Below are positions 54,492 to 64,000 of a stretch of 64,000 nt of DNA, piece after piece; position 1 is the stretch's first letter; each line of letters starts with the position of its first letter. The DNA is from Burkholderia cepacia ATCC 25416 (GTDB taxonomy: Bacteria > Pseudomonadota > Gammaproteobacteria > Burkholderiales > Burkholderiaceae), in NCBI RefSeq assembly GCF_001411495.1, contig NZ_CP012981.1, positions 2,976,001 through 3,040,000 of the forward strand. The letters run 5' to 3'. The notes below the pieces were generated by a model. The model was not told where the DNA came from. It was given only the letters and a program-made list of their open reading frames with translations, and did no database searches. The translations under genes and the position numbers were made by a program.

Positions 54492-54594
54492 CGGTACGGT
54501 CCTACGACGGGAAACAGCGCGCGACCACGCGCGCCGCGATGTGAATCGGAAATTCTGAATTCGGGCGGGACGGACGGCGGATGCGCCGTCCGGA

Positions 54595-54786
54595 TCAGGT
54601 GGCGAGCAGCAACAGTATGAGCCCGAGCACCATCACGATCAGCCCGCCGATCCGGATATGATGCGGCGGCCGCTCAGCTATTCTACGAAACGTGTCGCGC
54701 CAGGCGACGGGAAACACGAAGGGGAACGCCCCCTCGATGATCAGCATCAGCGCTACTGCGAGCAACAACGAGCCAGCCAGGTCCAT
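54595..54786 (-). CDS. DUF2065 (YjeT) small membrane protein
   Basis: A 63-residue protein with two transmembrane helices, [21 protein letters not shown] and [18 protein letters not shown], joined by [18 protein letters not shown]. It follows hflC, as yjeT does in many proteobacteria. Function unknown. Confidence 0.9.
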   Translation of the reverse strand: MDLAGSLLLAVALMLIIEGAFPFVFPVAWRDTFRRIAERPPHHIRIGGLIVMVLGLILLLLAT

Positions 54787-54822
54787 GCGAGCGACGGCGC
54801 CGCTCGACGCGGCGCCCCAAGG

Positions 54823-55722
54823 TCAGTGTTTGCGGGGAGCAGCCGCCGCCGGTGCGGCACCGCCCGTCGGGCTGCGCATGAAGCGGAAGAACTCGCTGTC
54901 GGGATCGACGACGATGATGTCGTTGCGCTTGAACGTGTTCCGGTAAGCCTGCAGGCTCGCGTAGAACTGATAGAACTGCGGATCGCGGCCGAACGCATCG
55001 GCAGCGATCGTCGCGGCCTTCGCGTCGCCCTCGCCCTTGATCGTCTGCGCGGACTTGTACGCGTTCGCGAGCACGGCCTGCTGTTCGCGTTCGGCGTCGG
55101 CCTTGATCTGCTCGACGTCGGCCGCGCCTTGCGCACGCACCTGCGCGGCCTGATCGCGCAGTGCGCCGATCATCCGCTGATAGACGGCATCGGTTTGCGC
55201 GGCGGGCAAGTCGACGCGCGTCAGCTGGACGTCGACCACGTCGACGCCGAAACCGGACGCCTTTGCCTTCACTTCGTCGCGGGCCGCATCGGCGATCGCA
55301 CGCTGGCCGCCAAGCGCATCGTCGAGCGCACGCTTGCCGAACGCGTCGCCGAGTGCGCCCTTCAGTGCGCCGGCCAGCCGTTCGCTGGCTGCCGCCGGGT
55401 CGCCCCCCGTCGCCGTGAAATACTTCATCGGATCGCCGATCCGGTACTTCACCGCATAGGCGACGAGCAGATCGTGCTTGTCTTCCGTCGCCAGTTGCAG
55501 CGGATCCGACGACTCGAGCGATTGCAGCCGCGTGTCGATCAGCGTCGCCGTCTGCAGCGGCGGCGGCAATTTGAAATGGATGCCGGGCCCCGCCAGTTCA
55601 GGCTGGGCGCCGTCGCGCCCCGACAGCACGGCCGCATGGCGCGGATCGACGGTAAGGACTGTCGAGGATGCCGCAAAGGCAACGATCACTATTGCGACGA
55701 CGAGCGCAATGATTCGGTTCAT
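54823..55722 (-). CDS. hflC: FtsH protease modulator HflC
   Basis: A 299-residue SPFH/stomatin-type protein anchored by one N-terminal helix (IALVVAIVIVAFAASSTVL). It forms a periplasmic ring with HflK around FtsH. The body has the SPFH pattern HAAVLSGRDGAQ, LVAYAVKYRIGDP and a coiled coil of AQVRAQGAADVEQIKADAE. It ends PTGGAAPAAAAPRKH. It follows hflK after 15 bp. Confidence 0.94.
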   Translation of the reverse strand: MNRIIALVVAIVIVAFAASSTVLTVDPRHAAVLSGRDGAQPELAGPGIHFKLPPPLQTATLIDTRLQSLESSDPLQLATEDKHDLLVAYAVKYRIGDPMKYFTATGGDPAAASERLAGALKGALGDAFGKRALDDALGGQRAIADAARDEVKAKASGFGVDVVDVQLTRVDLPAAQTDAVYQRMIGALRDQAAQVRAQGAADVEQIKADAEREQQAVLANAYKSAQTIKGEGDAKAATIAADAFGRDPQFYQFYASLQAYRNTFKRNDIIVVDPDSEFFRFMRSPTGGAAPAAAAPRKH

Positions 55723-55737
55723 GTTCTGCGCTCTCCG

Positions 55738-57078
55738 TTACTTCAGATCGTCTTCGCGCGACCGGCTGCGAAACGCCTCGCGCGATCGCAGCACGTCGTT
55801 GCCCGACGCTGCCGCAGCCGACGCCGCACTCGCGGGCGCCGCTACCGCCGGCGCGACGGCCGCCGGTGCCGACGCCGCATCGGGTGCGGATGCCCCCGTG
55901 GACGCCGCGGCGTTTTGCCGCCCCTGCTCGACGAGCTTGTCGAGCGGCAGGTACACGACGCTGTTGCCGCCCTTGTTGCCGACGAACACCTTCGTCGAGT
56001 TGGAATAGATTTCCTGCATCGTCTCGAGATACATCCGCTCACGGATCACCGCAGGCGCCTTCGAGTACTGCGCATAGACCTGCTTGAAGCGGTCGGCATC
56101 GCCTTCGGCTTCCGTGACCACGCGATCGGCATACGCCTTTGCTTCGTCGACGAGCTTCGCGGCATCGCCCTGCGCCTTCGGCAGCAGGTCGTTTGCATAC
56201 GCCTGCGCGGCACGCTTCGCGGCCTCGCGCTCGTCGCGCGCCTTGGCGACTTCGCCGTACGCGGCCTGCGTCTGCTCGGGCGCCGCAACGCTCTGCATCG
56301 TGACGGCCGTCACCTCGAGTCCCGACTGGTAGCGATCGAGATCGCGCTGGATCGCGGTGGAAAGCTGCTCGCGCAGCGCGTCGCGGTCCTGGTTCAGCAC
56401 GTCGGCGGCGCTGCGCGTACCGACGATCGCACGCACCGCAGCCTGCGCGGCCTGCGACACGCTGCGCTCCGGATCGACGCTGCGGAACAGGTAATCGGTC
56501 GCGGAACGGATCCGGTACTGGACGATGAAGCGCACGTCGACAATATCGGCATCGCGCGTCAGCATCGCGGCTTCCTTCACGTTCGCGAGGCGCACGACGT
56601 TGTTGCGGCCGATCTCGATCGAGCGGACCTGCGACGTGTCGACGATCTCGTGCGACGCGAACGGATACGGCGCGCGCCAGTGCACGCCCTGACCGACCGT
56701 ACCCGACAGTTTGCCGAGCTGCAGCACGACGCCTGTCTGGCCTTCCTGCACGACGAACAGCCCGCTGCCCGCGTAGACCGCGACCAGCACGCCGATCACG
56801 ATGCCTACGCCGACTCGCGCGGCTCGCCCGTTGTCAGGACGAAAACCGTTGCCGCCCTTGCCGCCGAAAAGGCCGTTCAGGCGCCGGTTGAAGTTGCGCC
56901 ACATCTCGTCGAGATCGGGCGGACCATCGCCGTCGCCGCCTTGCGGACGCTTCGATTCGTTCGCACGGGGACGGGATCCGTCTTTGCCATTGCCTTCGCC
57001 GCGTCCCCAGCGGGGATCGTTGATCGACAGCAAGGCGCGCATCCGCCGCCAGGTACTCCGCTCGTTGTATTCGTTCAC
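55738..57078 (-). CDS. hflK: FtsH protease modulator HflK
   Basis: A 446-residue SPFH protein: Gly/Asp-rich cytoplasmic N-terminus, one membrane helix (RVGVGIVIGVLVAVYAGSGLF), SPFH domain starting VVQEGQTGVVLQLG, a coiled coil (KARDEREAAKRAAQAYAND), and an Ala-rich C-terminus. It starts 47 bp after hflX. Confidence 0.95.
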   Translation of the reverse strand: MNEYNERSTWRRMRALLSINDPRWGRGEGNGKDGSRPRANESKRPQGGDGDGPPDLDEMWRNFNRRLNGLFGGKGGNGFRPDNGRAARVGVGIVIGVLVAVYAGSGLFVVQEGQTGVVLQLGKLSGTVGQGVHWRAPYPFASHEIVDTSQVRSIEIGRNNVVRLANVKEAAMLTRDADIVDVRFIVQYRIRSATDYLFRSVDPERSVSQAAQAAVRAIVGTRSAADVLNQDRDALREQLSTAIQRDLDRYQSGLEVTAVTMQSVAAPEQTQAAYGEVAKARDEREAAKRAAQAYANDLLPKAQGDAAKLVDEAKAYADRVVTEAEGDADRFKQVYAQYSKAPAVIRERMYLETMQEIYSNSTKVFVGNKGGNSVVYLPLDKLVEQGRQNAAASTGASAPDAASAPAAVAPAVAAPASAASAAAASGNDVLRSREAFRSRSREDDLK

Positions 57079-57125
57079 CAGAGTTTGTTCACCAGATTAG
57101 ACGCCGGCGAACCGGCCGGGACCGG

Positions 57126-58316
57126 TTAGCGCCCGTGTTCGGAAATCGTGTGGTCTTCGTGTGGTTCAGCGGGGGCGCCGTCGAGCGCGCCGTCGGGTAA
57201 CGTCGCGCCGGAAAGGTGTTCCGCGGAGGCGATTTCGGCGATGGCGGCACGCAACGCGTCAAGACCCTGACCGGTGCGCGCGCTCAAAAAGACGCGCGAA
57301 ATATTACCATACTCGTCCCGCTCGACCGCGTCGCCGCGGGCCGCCAGCTCAGGCACGGCGTCGATCTTGTTGAACACCAGTACCTGCCGGATCGTGTCCG
57401 CGCCGATCTCGTGCAGCACGCCGTTGACCTGCTCGATCTGTTCGAGCCTGACCGCGCTCGATGCATCGACCACGTGCAGCAGCAGATCCGCGTGAATCGT
57501 TTCCTCGAGGGTCGCGCGGAATGCGGCGACCAGCTGGTGAGGCAACTCGCGGATGAACCCGACCGTATCCGACACGACGATCTGGCCGACCTCGTCGCCG
57601 AGGTACACGCGCCGCGACGTGGTGTCGAGCGTGGCGAACAGCTGGTCGGCCGCATAGGCCTGCGCTTTCGTCAGCGCATTGAACAGCGTCGACTTGCCCG
57701 CGTTCGTATAGCCGACCAGCGACACCGACATCGTGCCGCTGCGCGCGCGTTGCCGGCGTTGCGTGCTGTGTTGCCGGCGCAGCCGGTCCAACCGCGACTT
57801 CAGCATCTTGATGCGTTCGCCGATCAGCCGGCGGTCGGTTTCGAGCTGGGTTTCGCCAGGGCCGCGCAGGCCGATACCACCCTTCTGCCGTTCGAGGTGG
57901 GTCCACGCGCGAATGAGTCGCGTCGACAGGTACTGGAGCTGCGCGAGCTCGACCTGCAGCTTGCCTTCGTGGCTACGGGCGCGCTGCGCGAAGATGTCGA
58001 GGATGAGGCTGGTGCGATCGACCACACGCCTGTTAAGTGCCTGCTCCAGATTACGTTGCTGGGCCGGCGCCAATGCGTGATTGAAGATGACGATTTCGAC
58101 GTTGTGCGCGTCGCAGGCGAGCCGGAGTTCTTCGGCTTTGCCGCTGCCGATGAACATCTTGGCATCGGGACTGGAGCGACGACCCGTGAGGGTGACGGCG
58201 GGACGGGCCCCCGCACTGGAGGCGAGAAGACTGAGTTCTTCGAGACTGGCTTCGAAATCGGTCTTGCCGAAATCGATGCCGACGAGCGCTGCGTTGATCA
58301 AATTTTCAGGTGTCAA
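57126..58316 (-). CDS. hflX: GTPase HflX
   Basis: A 396-residue ribosome-associated GTPase that rescues stalled ribosomes. N-terminal HflX domain (ALVGIDFG, LDIFAQRARSHEGKLQVELAQ), a coiled coil, then the G domain with Walker A GYTNAGKSTLFN, G3 SDTVGFIRELPHQLV and NKID. It lies between hfq and hflK. It ends in an acidic EPHEDHTISE tail. Confidence 0.95.
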   Translation of the reverse strand: MTPENLINAALVGIDFGKTDFEASLEELSLLASSAGARPAVTLTGRRSSPDAKMFIGSGKAEELRLACDAHNVEIVIFNHALAPAQQRNLEQALNRRVVDRTSLILDIFAQRARSHEGKLQVELAQLQYLSTRLIRAWTHLERQKGGIGLRGPGETQLETDRRLIGERIKMLKSRLDRLRRQHSTQRRQRARSGTMSVSLVGYTNAGKSTLFNALTKAQAYAADQLFATLDTTSRRVYLGDEVGQIVVSDTVGFIRELPHQLVAAFRATLEETIHADLLLHVVDASSAVRLEQIEQVNGVLHEIGADTIRQVLVFNKIDAVPELAARGDAVERDEYGNISRVFLSARTGQGLDALRAAIAEIASAEHLSGATLPDGALDGAPAEPHEDHTISEHGR

Positions 58317-58373
58317 GATAAGGCGGCTGGCATCGGTCGCTCGCGGCGACCGGATGCCGGCCGCTGCGATAGG

Positions 58374-58613
58374 TTAGGACGAGGCTTCCGCGTCCGGGTG
58401 GAAATTCACCGGGCGCGCCGGCACGACCGTCGAGATGGCGTGCTTGTACACCATCTGGGTCACCGTATTACGGAGCAACACGACGTACTGGTCGAACGAT
58501 TCAATGTTCCCTTGAAGCTTGATGCCATTGACGAGGTAGATCGAAACGGGAACGTGCTCTTTGCGCAGTGCGTTCAAAAACGGGTCTTGTAACAATTGCC
58601 CTTTGTTGCTCAT
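58374..58613 (-). CDS. hfq: RNA chaperone Hfq
   Basis: A 79-residue Sm-like protein that pairs small RNAs with mRNAs. Full Sm1 and Sm2 motifs: [20 protein letters not shown] and [14 protein letters not shown], with the YKHAIST Sm2 signature. The start at 58613 (MSNKGQLLQ) is used rather than the upstream ATG at 58625. It is co-oriented with hflX. Confidence 0.97.
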
Positions 58614-58768
58614 GGCGTACTCCATCTTTTTTTGCAGGTTGATCTGGATTGGCGGCGAAGAAAAAGAGATCCGGCGCCAATCGCTACACTATAGCCGATT
58701 TTGCCTGGCCCACCCGGGGCATAGGCCGTGCGGCCTACCCCTTGTGTAACGCGTGTAACAGGCGTGCT

Positions 58769-60106
58769 TCAGCTCTTGTCCGCGTACGGATTGTTCGACG
58801 AACGGAACTCTATGCGCAATGGAGTCCCTGTCAGTGAGAAAGTTTCGCGGAACCGGTTTTCCAGGTAACGCTTGTACGTTTCCGTCACGGCGTCGAGCGC
58901 GTTGCCGTGGATGACGATGATCGGCGGATTCTGGCCGCCCTGGTGCGCGTAGCGCAGCTTCGGACGCACCGGGCCGCGACGGCGCGGCTGCTGGAACTCG
59001 ACTGCCTCGATCAGCGCGCGCGTGAGCTTCGGCGTCGGCAGCTTCGCCATTGCCGCCGCGTACGCGTCGTCGACCGAGCGCATCAGCGTGCCGATGCCGG
59101 TCTTCTTCGTGGCAGAAATGAAGTGCGATTTCGCGAAGTCGAGGAATTTCAGCTTGCGGGTCAAATCCGCTTTCGCCCGATCGCGCGCATGCTCGTCGAG
59201 CCCGTCCCACTTGTTGACGCCGATCACGAGCGCGCGACCCTGTTCGACGACGAAGCCGGCGATGTGCGCGTCCTGGTCGGAAATGTCCTGCTGTGCATCC
59301 AGCAGAAGAATGACAACGTTCGCGTCGGAGATCGACTGCAGGGTCTTCACGACCGAGAACTTCTCGATCGCCTCGAACACCTTGCCGCGGCGTCGCAGGC
59401 CGGCCGTGTCGATCAGCGTGTATTTCTTGCCGTTACGCTCGAAGTCGACGTAGATCGAATCGCGCGTCGTGCCCGGCATGTCGAACGCGATCACGCGATC
59501 CTCGCCGATCAGCGCGTTGACGAGCGTCGACTTGCCGACGTTCGGGCGGCCGACGATCGCGATCTTGATGCCGCGCGACGGATCGTTGTCGTCCTCTTCC
59601 GCCGGCCGGTCCGCGTACGCGACCTCCAGCGCCTCGTTGATCATGTCGGTCACGCCGTCGCCGTGCGCGGCCGAGATCGCGCGCGGATCGCCGAGCCCGA
59701 GCTCGTAGAAGTCGGTCGCGACCGCCGTGTACTTCATCCCCTCGGCCTTGTTGACGACCAGGAAGATCGGCCGGCCGGTCTTGCGCAGGTAGTCGGCGAT
59801 CGACTTGTCCTGCGGCGCGAGCCCGTTGCGGCCGTCGACGATGAACACGACGACGTCGGCTTCCTCGACGGCCTGGCGCGTCTGGCGCGCCATCTCGTGC
59901 AGGATGCCGTCCTTCGCGACGGGCTCGAAGCCGCCCGTATCGACGACCAGGTACGGCCGCTCGCCGACGCGCCCTTCGCCGTAATGGCGATCGCGCGTCA
60001 GGCCGGGCAAGTCGGCGACCAGCGCATCACGCGAACGCGTGAGCCGGTTGAACAGCGTGGATTTCCCCACATTGGGGCGCCCAACGAGGGCAATGACCGG
60101 TTTCAT
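58769..60106 (-). CDS. der: Ribosome biogenesis GTPase Der (EngA)
   Basis: A 445-residue protein with two GTPase domains: G1 in [13 protein letters not shown] (residues about 8-20) and [13 protein letters not shown] (about 184-196), each with NKAEG/NKWDG and DTGGF/DTAGL motifs, and a C-terminal KH-like domain. It assembles the 50S subunit. Essential in most bacteria. Confidence 0.97.
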   Translation of the reverse strand: MKPVIALVGRPNVGKSTLFNRLTRSRDALVADLPGLTRDRHYGEGRVGERPYLVVDTGGFEPVAKDGILHEMARQTRQAVEEADVVVFIVDGRNGLAPQDKSIADYLRKTGRPIFLVVNKAEGMKYTAVATDFYELGLGDPRAISAAHGDGVTDMINEALEVAYADRPAEEDDNDPSRGIKIAIVGRPNVGKSTLVNALIGEDRVIAFDMPGTTRDSIYVDFERNGKKYTLIDTAGLRRRGKVFEAIEKFSVVKTLQSISDANVVILLLDAQQDISDQDAHIAGFVVEQGRALVIGVNKWDGLDEHARDRAKADLTRKLKFLDFAKSHFISATKKTGIGTLMRSVDDAYAAAMAKLPTPKLTRALIEAVEFQQPRRRGPVRPKLRYAHQGGQNPPIIVIHGNALDAVTETYKRYLENRFRETFSLTGTPLRIEFRSSNNPYADKS

Positions 60107-60263
60107 CTGTGTTTTCTACGGTGAAGCGCAGCAGCGGGAGGCCCGCTGCTGCGGGCGGCTGCGCTGAATGAAAATATCACGAATTCGCGCCGCGCCGGAT
60201 GCGCGCGCCTGGCGCGCGATGCGCGCCGTCGTCTTTCGTCTCGAACTGCCTTTCAAATACCGA

Positions 60264-60284
60264 GCGGCCGGGAGCACCGGCCGC
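60264..60284 (-). other. Hairpin between bamB and der
   Basis: Perfect 8-bp arms GCGGCCGG and CCGGCCGC around a 5-nt loop in the 247-bp bamB-der gap. No T-run; possibly a weak terminator of bamB or an mRNA stabiliser. The rest of the gap shows nothing. Confidence 0.35.
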
Positions 60285-60353
60285 CTTCAAGTCGCGCGAC
60301 CACGGCGCGCGGGACAAGCCCGTCGCGCCGCGGCCGCGCATGTTTCCTGCGCG

Positions 60354-61499
60354 TCAGCGCGGACGGAATCCGTACAGGCCGCCGTCCTTCGTCTGCACGA
60401 CGAGCGTATTGCCCGCGAGGACCGGCGCCGCCGTGATCGCGCTGCCGTCGGTCTTCATCCGCGCGATGAAGCTGCCGTCTTCGCGCGACAGGAAGTGCAC
60501 GAAGCCCTTGTAATCGCCCATCACGACCGCGTGCCCGAGCAGGTACGGCACGCCGACGTCGCGGCTCTTCAGCTTGTCGTTGCGCCAGAGCTGGTTGCCC
60601 GAAGCGGCATCGTACGCGGTCACGACCGACCAGTCGTCGCCGCCGGCAACGACCGAGTCGTCCTGCGCGAGGCCGCTGCGGCTCGAGAACGGCTTTTCCC
60701 ACAGCGGGCGCCCCGAGTTCGCATCGAAGCAGCCGAGCTGACCCTGGAACGTCACCGCGCAGGCTTCCGCGCCCACGAGCGTCGGCGGGCCGCTGACGTC
60801 GTTGATGCGCTCGACCTCGGTCACGCCCTTCGGGAACGACACCGGCGTCTGCCAGAACGGCTCGCCCGTCTGCAGGTTGATCGCGACCAGCCCGCCGCCG
60901 GGGAAACCCGCCAGCACCGCCGCGTCACCGGCGAACGTCATGCCGGCCGACACACGCAGGTTCAGCGGCACCGCGCGGTTGCGGTAGTTCCACTTCTGCT
61001 CGCCCGTCTGCGCGTTGAACGCGACCACCTGGCCGTCGATCGTGCGGACGATCACCAGGCCGTTGCCGACGAGCGGCGGCGAGAAGATCTCGCCCTGCAC
61101 GCTGGTCTTCCACAGTTGCTTGCCGTCCGGGCCCAGTACGAACACGCCGCCCTTCAGCGCGCCGACCGCGGTCAGGTTGCCGTCGCTGCCGACACCGGCC
61201 GACAGGTCGGAGCCGACCTTCGCGCGCCAGACCGTCTGGCCCGTCTTCGCGTCGATCTTCTCCACCGAACCGTTTTCGCCCGCCGCATAGACGGCGTCGC
61301 CCACGGCCACCGGCGAGAACAGGTAGCGCCCGCCCTTGCCGACGCTCGCCTTCCAGACCTGTTGCACGTCCATCACGGGCTTGAACTCGGTGAGCGGCGT
61401 CGGCACGCGGCGCGCGTCCTTCGACGACGAGCAGGCCGCCAATGCGAGGACAGCCGCCGCGCAGGCAACGGGCACAGCGTAACGTTTCAGCAAATTCAT
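60354..61499 (-). CDS. bamB: Outer-membrane assembly lipoprotein BamB
   Basis: A 381-residue PQQ/WD-type beta-propeller lipoprotein of the BAM complex. The signal ends in VLALAAC. Repeats such as WRAKVGSDLSAGVGSDGNL, WKTSVQGEIFSPPLVGNGLV and FWQTPVSFPKG are the eight blades. It sits between yfgM and der, as in E. coli. Confidence 0.95.
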   Translation of the reverse strand: MNLLKRYAVPVACAAAVLALAACSSSKDARRVPTPLTEFKPVMDVQQVWKASVGKGGRYLFSPVAVGDAVYAAGENGSVEKIDAKTGQTVWRAKVGSDLSAGVGSDGNLTAVGALKGGVFVLGPDGKQLWKTSVQGEIFSPPLVGNGLVIVRTIDGQVVAFNAQTGEQKWNYRNRAVPLNLRVSAGMTFAGDAAVLAGFPGGGLVAINLQTGEPFWQTPVSFPKGVTEVERINDVSGPPTLVGAEACAVTFQGQLGCFDANSGRPLWEKPFSSRSGLAQDDSVVAGGDDWSVVTAYDAASGNQLWRNDKLKSRDVGVPYLLGHAVVMGDYKGFVHFLSREDGSFIARMKTDGSAITAAPVLAGNTLVVQTKDGGLYGFRPR

Positions 61500-61540
61500 C
61501 GGTTAGCGAAGCAGAGTTAAGAGGTTGAGGGGACCGGGGT

Positions 61541-62170
61541 TCAGCCGCCGAGCGCGTCCAGCTTGAACTGCACGAGCTGGCGGGCAGACTGGTCGTCCTT
61601 CGACAGGCCGTCGAGCGCGAGCTTGTATGCGGCGCGCGCGTCGTCGGTCTTGCCTTGCGCGGCAAGCAGATCGCCGCGGCGATCGGCCACGAGGCCCTTG
61701 AATGCATCGACCGGCGTACCCGACAGCAGCGCGAGGCCCGCGTCGTACGCCTTCTCGTCGAGCAGCAGCGACGCGAGGCGCAGCTTCGCGATCTGCTTGT
61801 ACTCGTCATCCTTGGCGTGATCGACGGCCCATTGCAGTTGCGCCTTCGCACCTGCCGTGTCACCGGCCGCGTACAGCGTCTTCGCGGCGGAAAGCGCCGT
61901 CATCTGTGCATACGGCGTGCTGCCGAACTTGTCTTCCATGTCGGCGGCCGCGCGAGCCATCGTCGCCTTGTCGTTCGCGGCGGCAGCCTTCTGGACCTGT
62001 TCGTACAGCCCGGACGCCTCGGCAGCCTGACGGCGCTGCCAGTAGTTCCAGCCATTGAAACCGGCCGCGACGACGAGCGCCGCGAGCACGATCCACGTGG
62101 TGAGGTTGCCCCAGCGGGCCCACCACGCCTTCAGACTTTCAATCGATTCTTGTTCGTCGTGATAACTCAT
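61541..62170 (-). CDS. yfgM: YfgM family ancillary SecYEG subunit / TPR protein
   Basis: A 209-residue protein with a short cytoplasmic N-terminus (YHDEQESIESLKAWWARWG), one membrane helix (TTWIVLAALVVAAGFNGW), and a periplasmic TPR-like domain. It binds SecYEG and periplasmic chaperones in E. coli. It lies between hisS and bamB in the conserved hisS-yfgM-bamB-der order. Confidence 0.92.
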   Translation of the reverse strand: MSYHDEQESIESLKAWWARWGNLTTWIVLAALVVAAGFNGWNYWQRRQAAEASGLYEQVQKAAAANDKATMARAAADMEDKFGSTPYAQMTALSAAKTLYAAGDTAGAKAQLQWAVDHAKDDEYKQIAKLRLASLLLDEKAYDAGLALLSGTPVDAFKGLVADRRGDLLAAQGKTDDARAAYKLALDGLSKDDQSARQLVQFKLDALGG

Positions 62171-62225
62171 CGGCGAGCGATTCCTTCCTGTTCAGGCCTT
62201 TCTTGTCGAGCGGATGCCAGCGCGA

Positions 62226-63566
62226 TCAGTCGTCGCCGTCTTCGGCGGATGCAACCATCGCATTGATTAGGAATTCGGTCAAGCCTTCGACCGGTACGGT
62301 CTGCTGAACGTTCTTTTCCCCGTCTCCGCCCGCACCGCGCAGCGCCTTCACGCCCACCGTACCGTTCGCAACCTCCTCTTCGCCGAAGATCACCGCGAAC
62401 GCGGCGCCACTGGCGTCGGCCCGTTTCATTTGCGACTTGAAGCTCGCCGGCGCGCCGTCCGCGCTGCAGTGGAAGATCACGTCGAGGCCCGTATCGCGCA
62501 GGCGCTCGGCCGCGATGAACGCCTGTTCGCGCGCGGTCTCGCCCTGGTGCACGACGTACACGTCGACGCCTTCCTGCTCGGGCGCGAGATCTTCTTCCTT
62601 CAGCAGTTCGAGGATCCGCTCGATGCCCATCGCCCAGCCGCACGCCGCGGTCGGCTTGCCGCCGAGCTGCTCGATCAGCGGATCGTAGCGGCCGCCGGCC
62701 GCGACCGTGCCCTGCGCGCCGAGCTTGTCGGTCACCCACTCGAACACGGTCAGGTTGTAATAGTCGAGACCACGCACGAGACGCGGGTTGATCTTGAACG
62801 GGATGTTGTTCGCGAGCAGCAGGCGCTGCAGCCCTTCGAAGTGTGCGCGCGATTCTTCGCCGAGGAAGTCAATCAGCTTCGGCGCGTTCTGCGCGATTTC
62901 CTGCAGCGCGGGATTCTTCGTGTCGAGCACGCGCAGCGGGTTCGTATACAGACGGCGCTTCGCATCCTCGTCGAGCACGTCGGCGAACTGCTCGAGGTAC
63001 TTGATCAGTTCGACACGGTGCGCGGCACGCTCTTCGGCGAGGCCGAGCGAGTTGATCTCGAGCTTGATGCCGGTCAGGCCGAGGTCATCCCACAGGCGCT
63101 GGCACATCATGATGATCTCGGCATCCGCATCGGGGCCCGCGAAGCCGAGCGCCTCGACGCCGACCTGGTGGAACTGGCGATAGCGGCCGCGCTGCGGACG
63201 CTCGTGACGGAACATCGGGCCGATGTACCACAGGCGCTTCGGGCCGTCGTACAGCATGTTGTGCTCGATCGACGCACGCACCACGGCCGCGGTATTTTCC
63301 GGGCGCATCGTCAGGTTCTCGCCGTTCAGCGCGTCGGTGAAGCTGTACATCTCCTTCTCGACGATGTCCGTGACCTCGCCGATACCGCGCGTGAAGAGCT
63401 GCGTGTGCTCGACGATCGGCGTGCGGATGTTCTGGTAGCCGTATGCGCGCAGCAGCGATTTCACGGTGGCTTCGAAGAACTCCCAAAGGCCGGCATCCTG
63501 CGGGAGGATGTCGTTCATGCCCTTGACGCCGGTGAGCTTCTCGATCTTGCGTTTTTGTTCAGTCAT
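62226..63566 (-). CDS. hisS: Histidyl-tRNA synthetase
   Basis: A 446-residue class II synthetase. Motif 1 is in [15 protein letters not shown], motif 2 includes [20 protein letters not shown], and the His-specific [14 protein letters not shown] and [11 protein letters not shown] (motif 3) are intact, followed by the anticodon domain. It is 16 bp after ispG. Confidence 0.96.
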   Translation of the reverse strand: MTEQKRKIEKLTGVKGMNDILPQDAGLWEFFEATVKSLLRAYGYQNIRTPIVEHTQLFTRGIGEVTDIVEKEMYSFTDALNGENLTMRPENTAAVVRASIEHNMLYDGPKRLWYIGPMFRHERPQRGRYRQFHQVGVEALGFAGPDADAEIIMMCQRLWDDLGLTGIKLEINSLGLAEERAAHRVELIKYLEQFADVLDEDAKRRLYTNPLRVLDTKNPALQEIAQNAPKLIDFLGEESRAHFEGLQRLLLANNIPFKINPRLVRGLDYYNLTVFEWVTDKLGAQGTVAAGGRYDPLIEQLGGKPTAACGWAMGIERILELLKEEDLAPEQEGVDVYVVHQGETAREQAFIAAERLRDTGLDVIFHCSADGAPASFKSQMKRADASGAAFAVIFGEEEVANGTVGVKALRGAGGDGEKNVQQTVPVEGLTEFLINAMVASAEDGDD

Positions 63567-63582
63567 CGTGTGTGTGGACGAA

Positions 63583-63999
63583 TTAGTTCAGGGCCTCGGT
63601 ACGGCCGTAATTGCGTGCAACGTAGTCGCTGACGATCTGCTGGAATTCCTCGGCGATCCGCTCGCCGCGCAGCGTCTTGACCTTCTCGCCGTCGATGAAG
63701 ACGGGCGCGGCCGGGTTCTCGCCCGAACCCGGCAGGCTGATGCCGATGTTTGCGTGCTTCGATTCGCCCGGGCCGTTGACGATGCAACCCATCACCGCGA
63801 CGTTCATCTTCTCGACGCCCGGATACTCCTTGCGCCAGACCGGCATCTGTTCACGCAGGTAGGTCTGGATCTGCATCGCGAGCTCCTGGAACAGCGTGCT
63901 CGTCGTACGGCCGCAGCCCGGGCACGCGATCACCATCGGTGCGAACGAGCGCAGGCCCATCGTCTGGAGGATTTCCTGGCCGACGATCACCTCGCCCGT
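63583..63999 (-). CDS. ispG: 4-hydroxy-3-methylbut-2-enyl-diphosphate synthase (partial)
   Basis: The C-terminal 138 codons of IspG (GcpE); the 5' part lies beyond the right edge. The Fe-S-binding Cys are in [10 protein letters not shown] and [13 protein letters not shown], diagnostic of the family. The enzyme makes HMBPP in the MEP isoprenoid pathway, which supplies prenyl precursors, including any for the terpene synthase at 48021. It is in operon order with hisS. Confidence 0.94.
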   Translation of the reverse strand, partial: TGEVIVGQEILQTMGLRSFAPMVIACPGCGRTTSTLFQELAMQIQTYLREQMPVWRKEYPGVEKMNVAVMGCIVNGPGESKHANIGISLPGSGENPAAPVFIDGEKVKTLRGERIAEEFQQIVSDYVARNYGRTEALN

Positions 64000-64000
64000 G

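Overview
The window is high-GC chromosomal DNA of a Burkholderia-type betaproteobacterium, most likely of the B. cepacia complex. The gene order ispG-hisS-yfgM-bamB-der-hfq-hflX-hflK-hflC-yjeT-hisZ-purA and the cluster phaC-phbA-phbB-phaR support this, as does the strong GC bias at third codon positions. The species is an inference; no rRNA or tRNA gene was found.

Layout. 1-14230 is ordinary chromosome: a partial ABC-F ATPase, a lipocalin-like protein, AsmA, a FetAB-type ABC exporter, secreted proteins of unknown function, an MDR dehydrogenase with a divergent LysR regulator, serB, metC, a PfkB sugar kinase and rimO. 14231 to about 32230 is an accessory island in decay. It holds a REP-type Y1 transposase flanked by inverted repeats, an IS407-like element, a nested stack of three insertion sequences, and the remains of a type VI secretion (T6SS) locus: tssG (5' end lost), tagH, tssJ, tssK, tssL, a vgrG cut to its N-terminal third, a VasX-like pore-forming effector split by the IS stack, and a membrane-protein gene split by another IS. 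The right border has an IS remnant, a set of perfect hairpins and the 5' stub of a FAD oxidoreductase gene. tssA, B, C, E, F, H and M are absent here, so the locus cannot build a secretion machine by itself. 32436-64000 is core chromosome again: an LprI-like protein, the polyhydroxyalkanoate cluster, pgeF, rluD, bamD, a DinG-type helicase, tex, an orphan class I terpene synthase, kup, and the purA-hisZ-hflCK-hflX-hfq-der-bamB-yfgM-hisS-ispG run.

How the genes work together. phaC, phbA and phbB turn acetyl-CoA into polyhydroxybutyrate under the regulator PhaR. bamB and bamD belong to the outer-membrane assembly machine. hflK/hflC control the FtsH protease and lie beside hflX and hfq. The T6SS genes still show ATGA start-stop overlaps that indicate one former operon, but its cargo end was destroyed by insertions and deletions. 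The most notable items are the split effector, whose frame is restored when the IS stack and one 4-bp target duplication are removed, the stand-alone terpene synthase, and the REP transposase with its flanking repeats.
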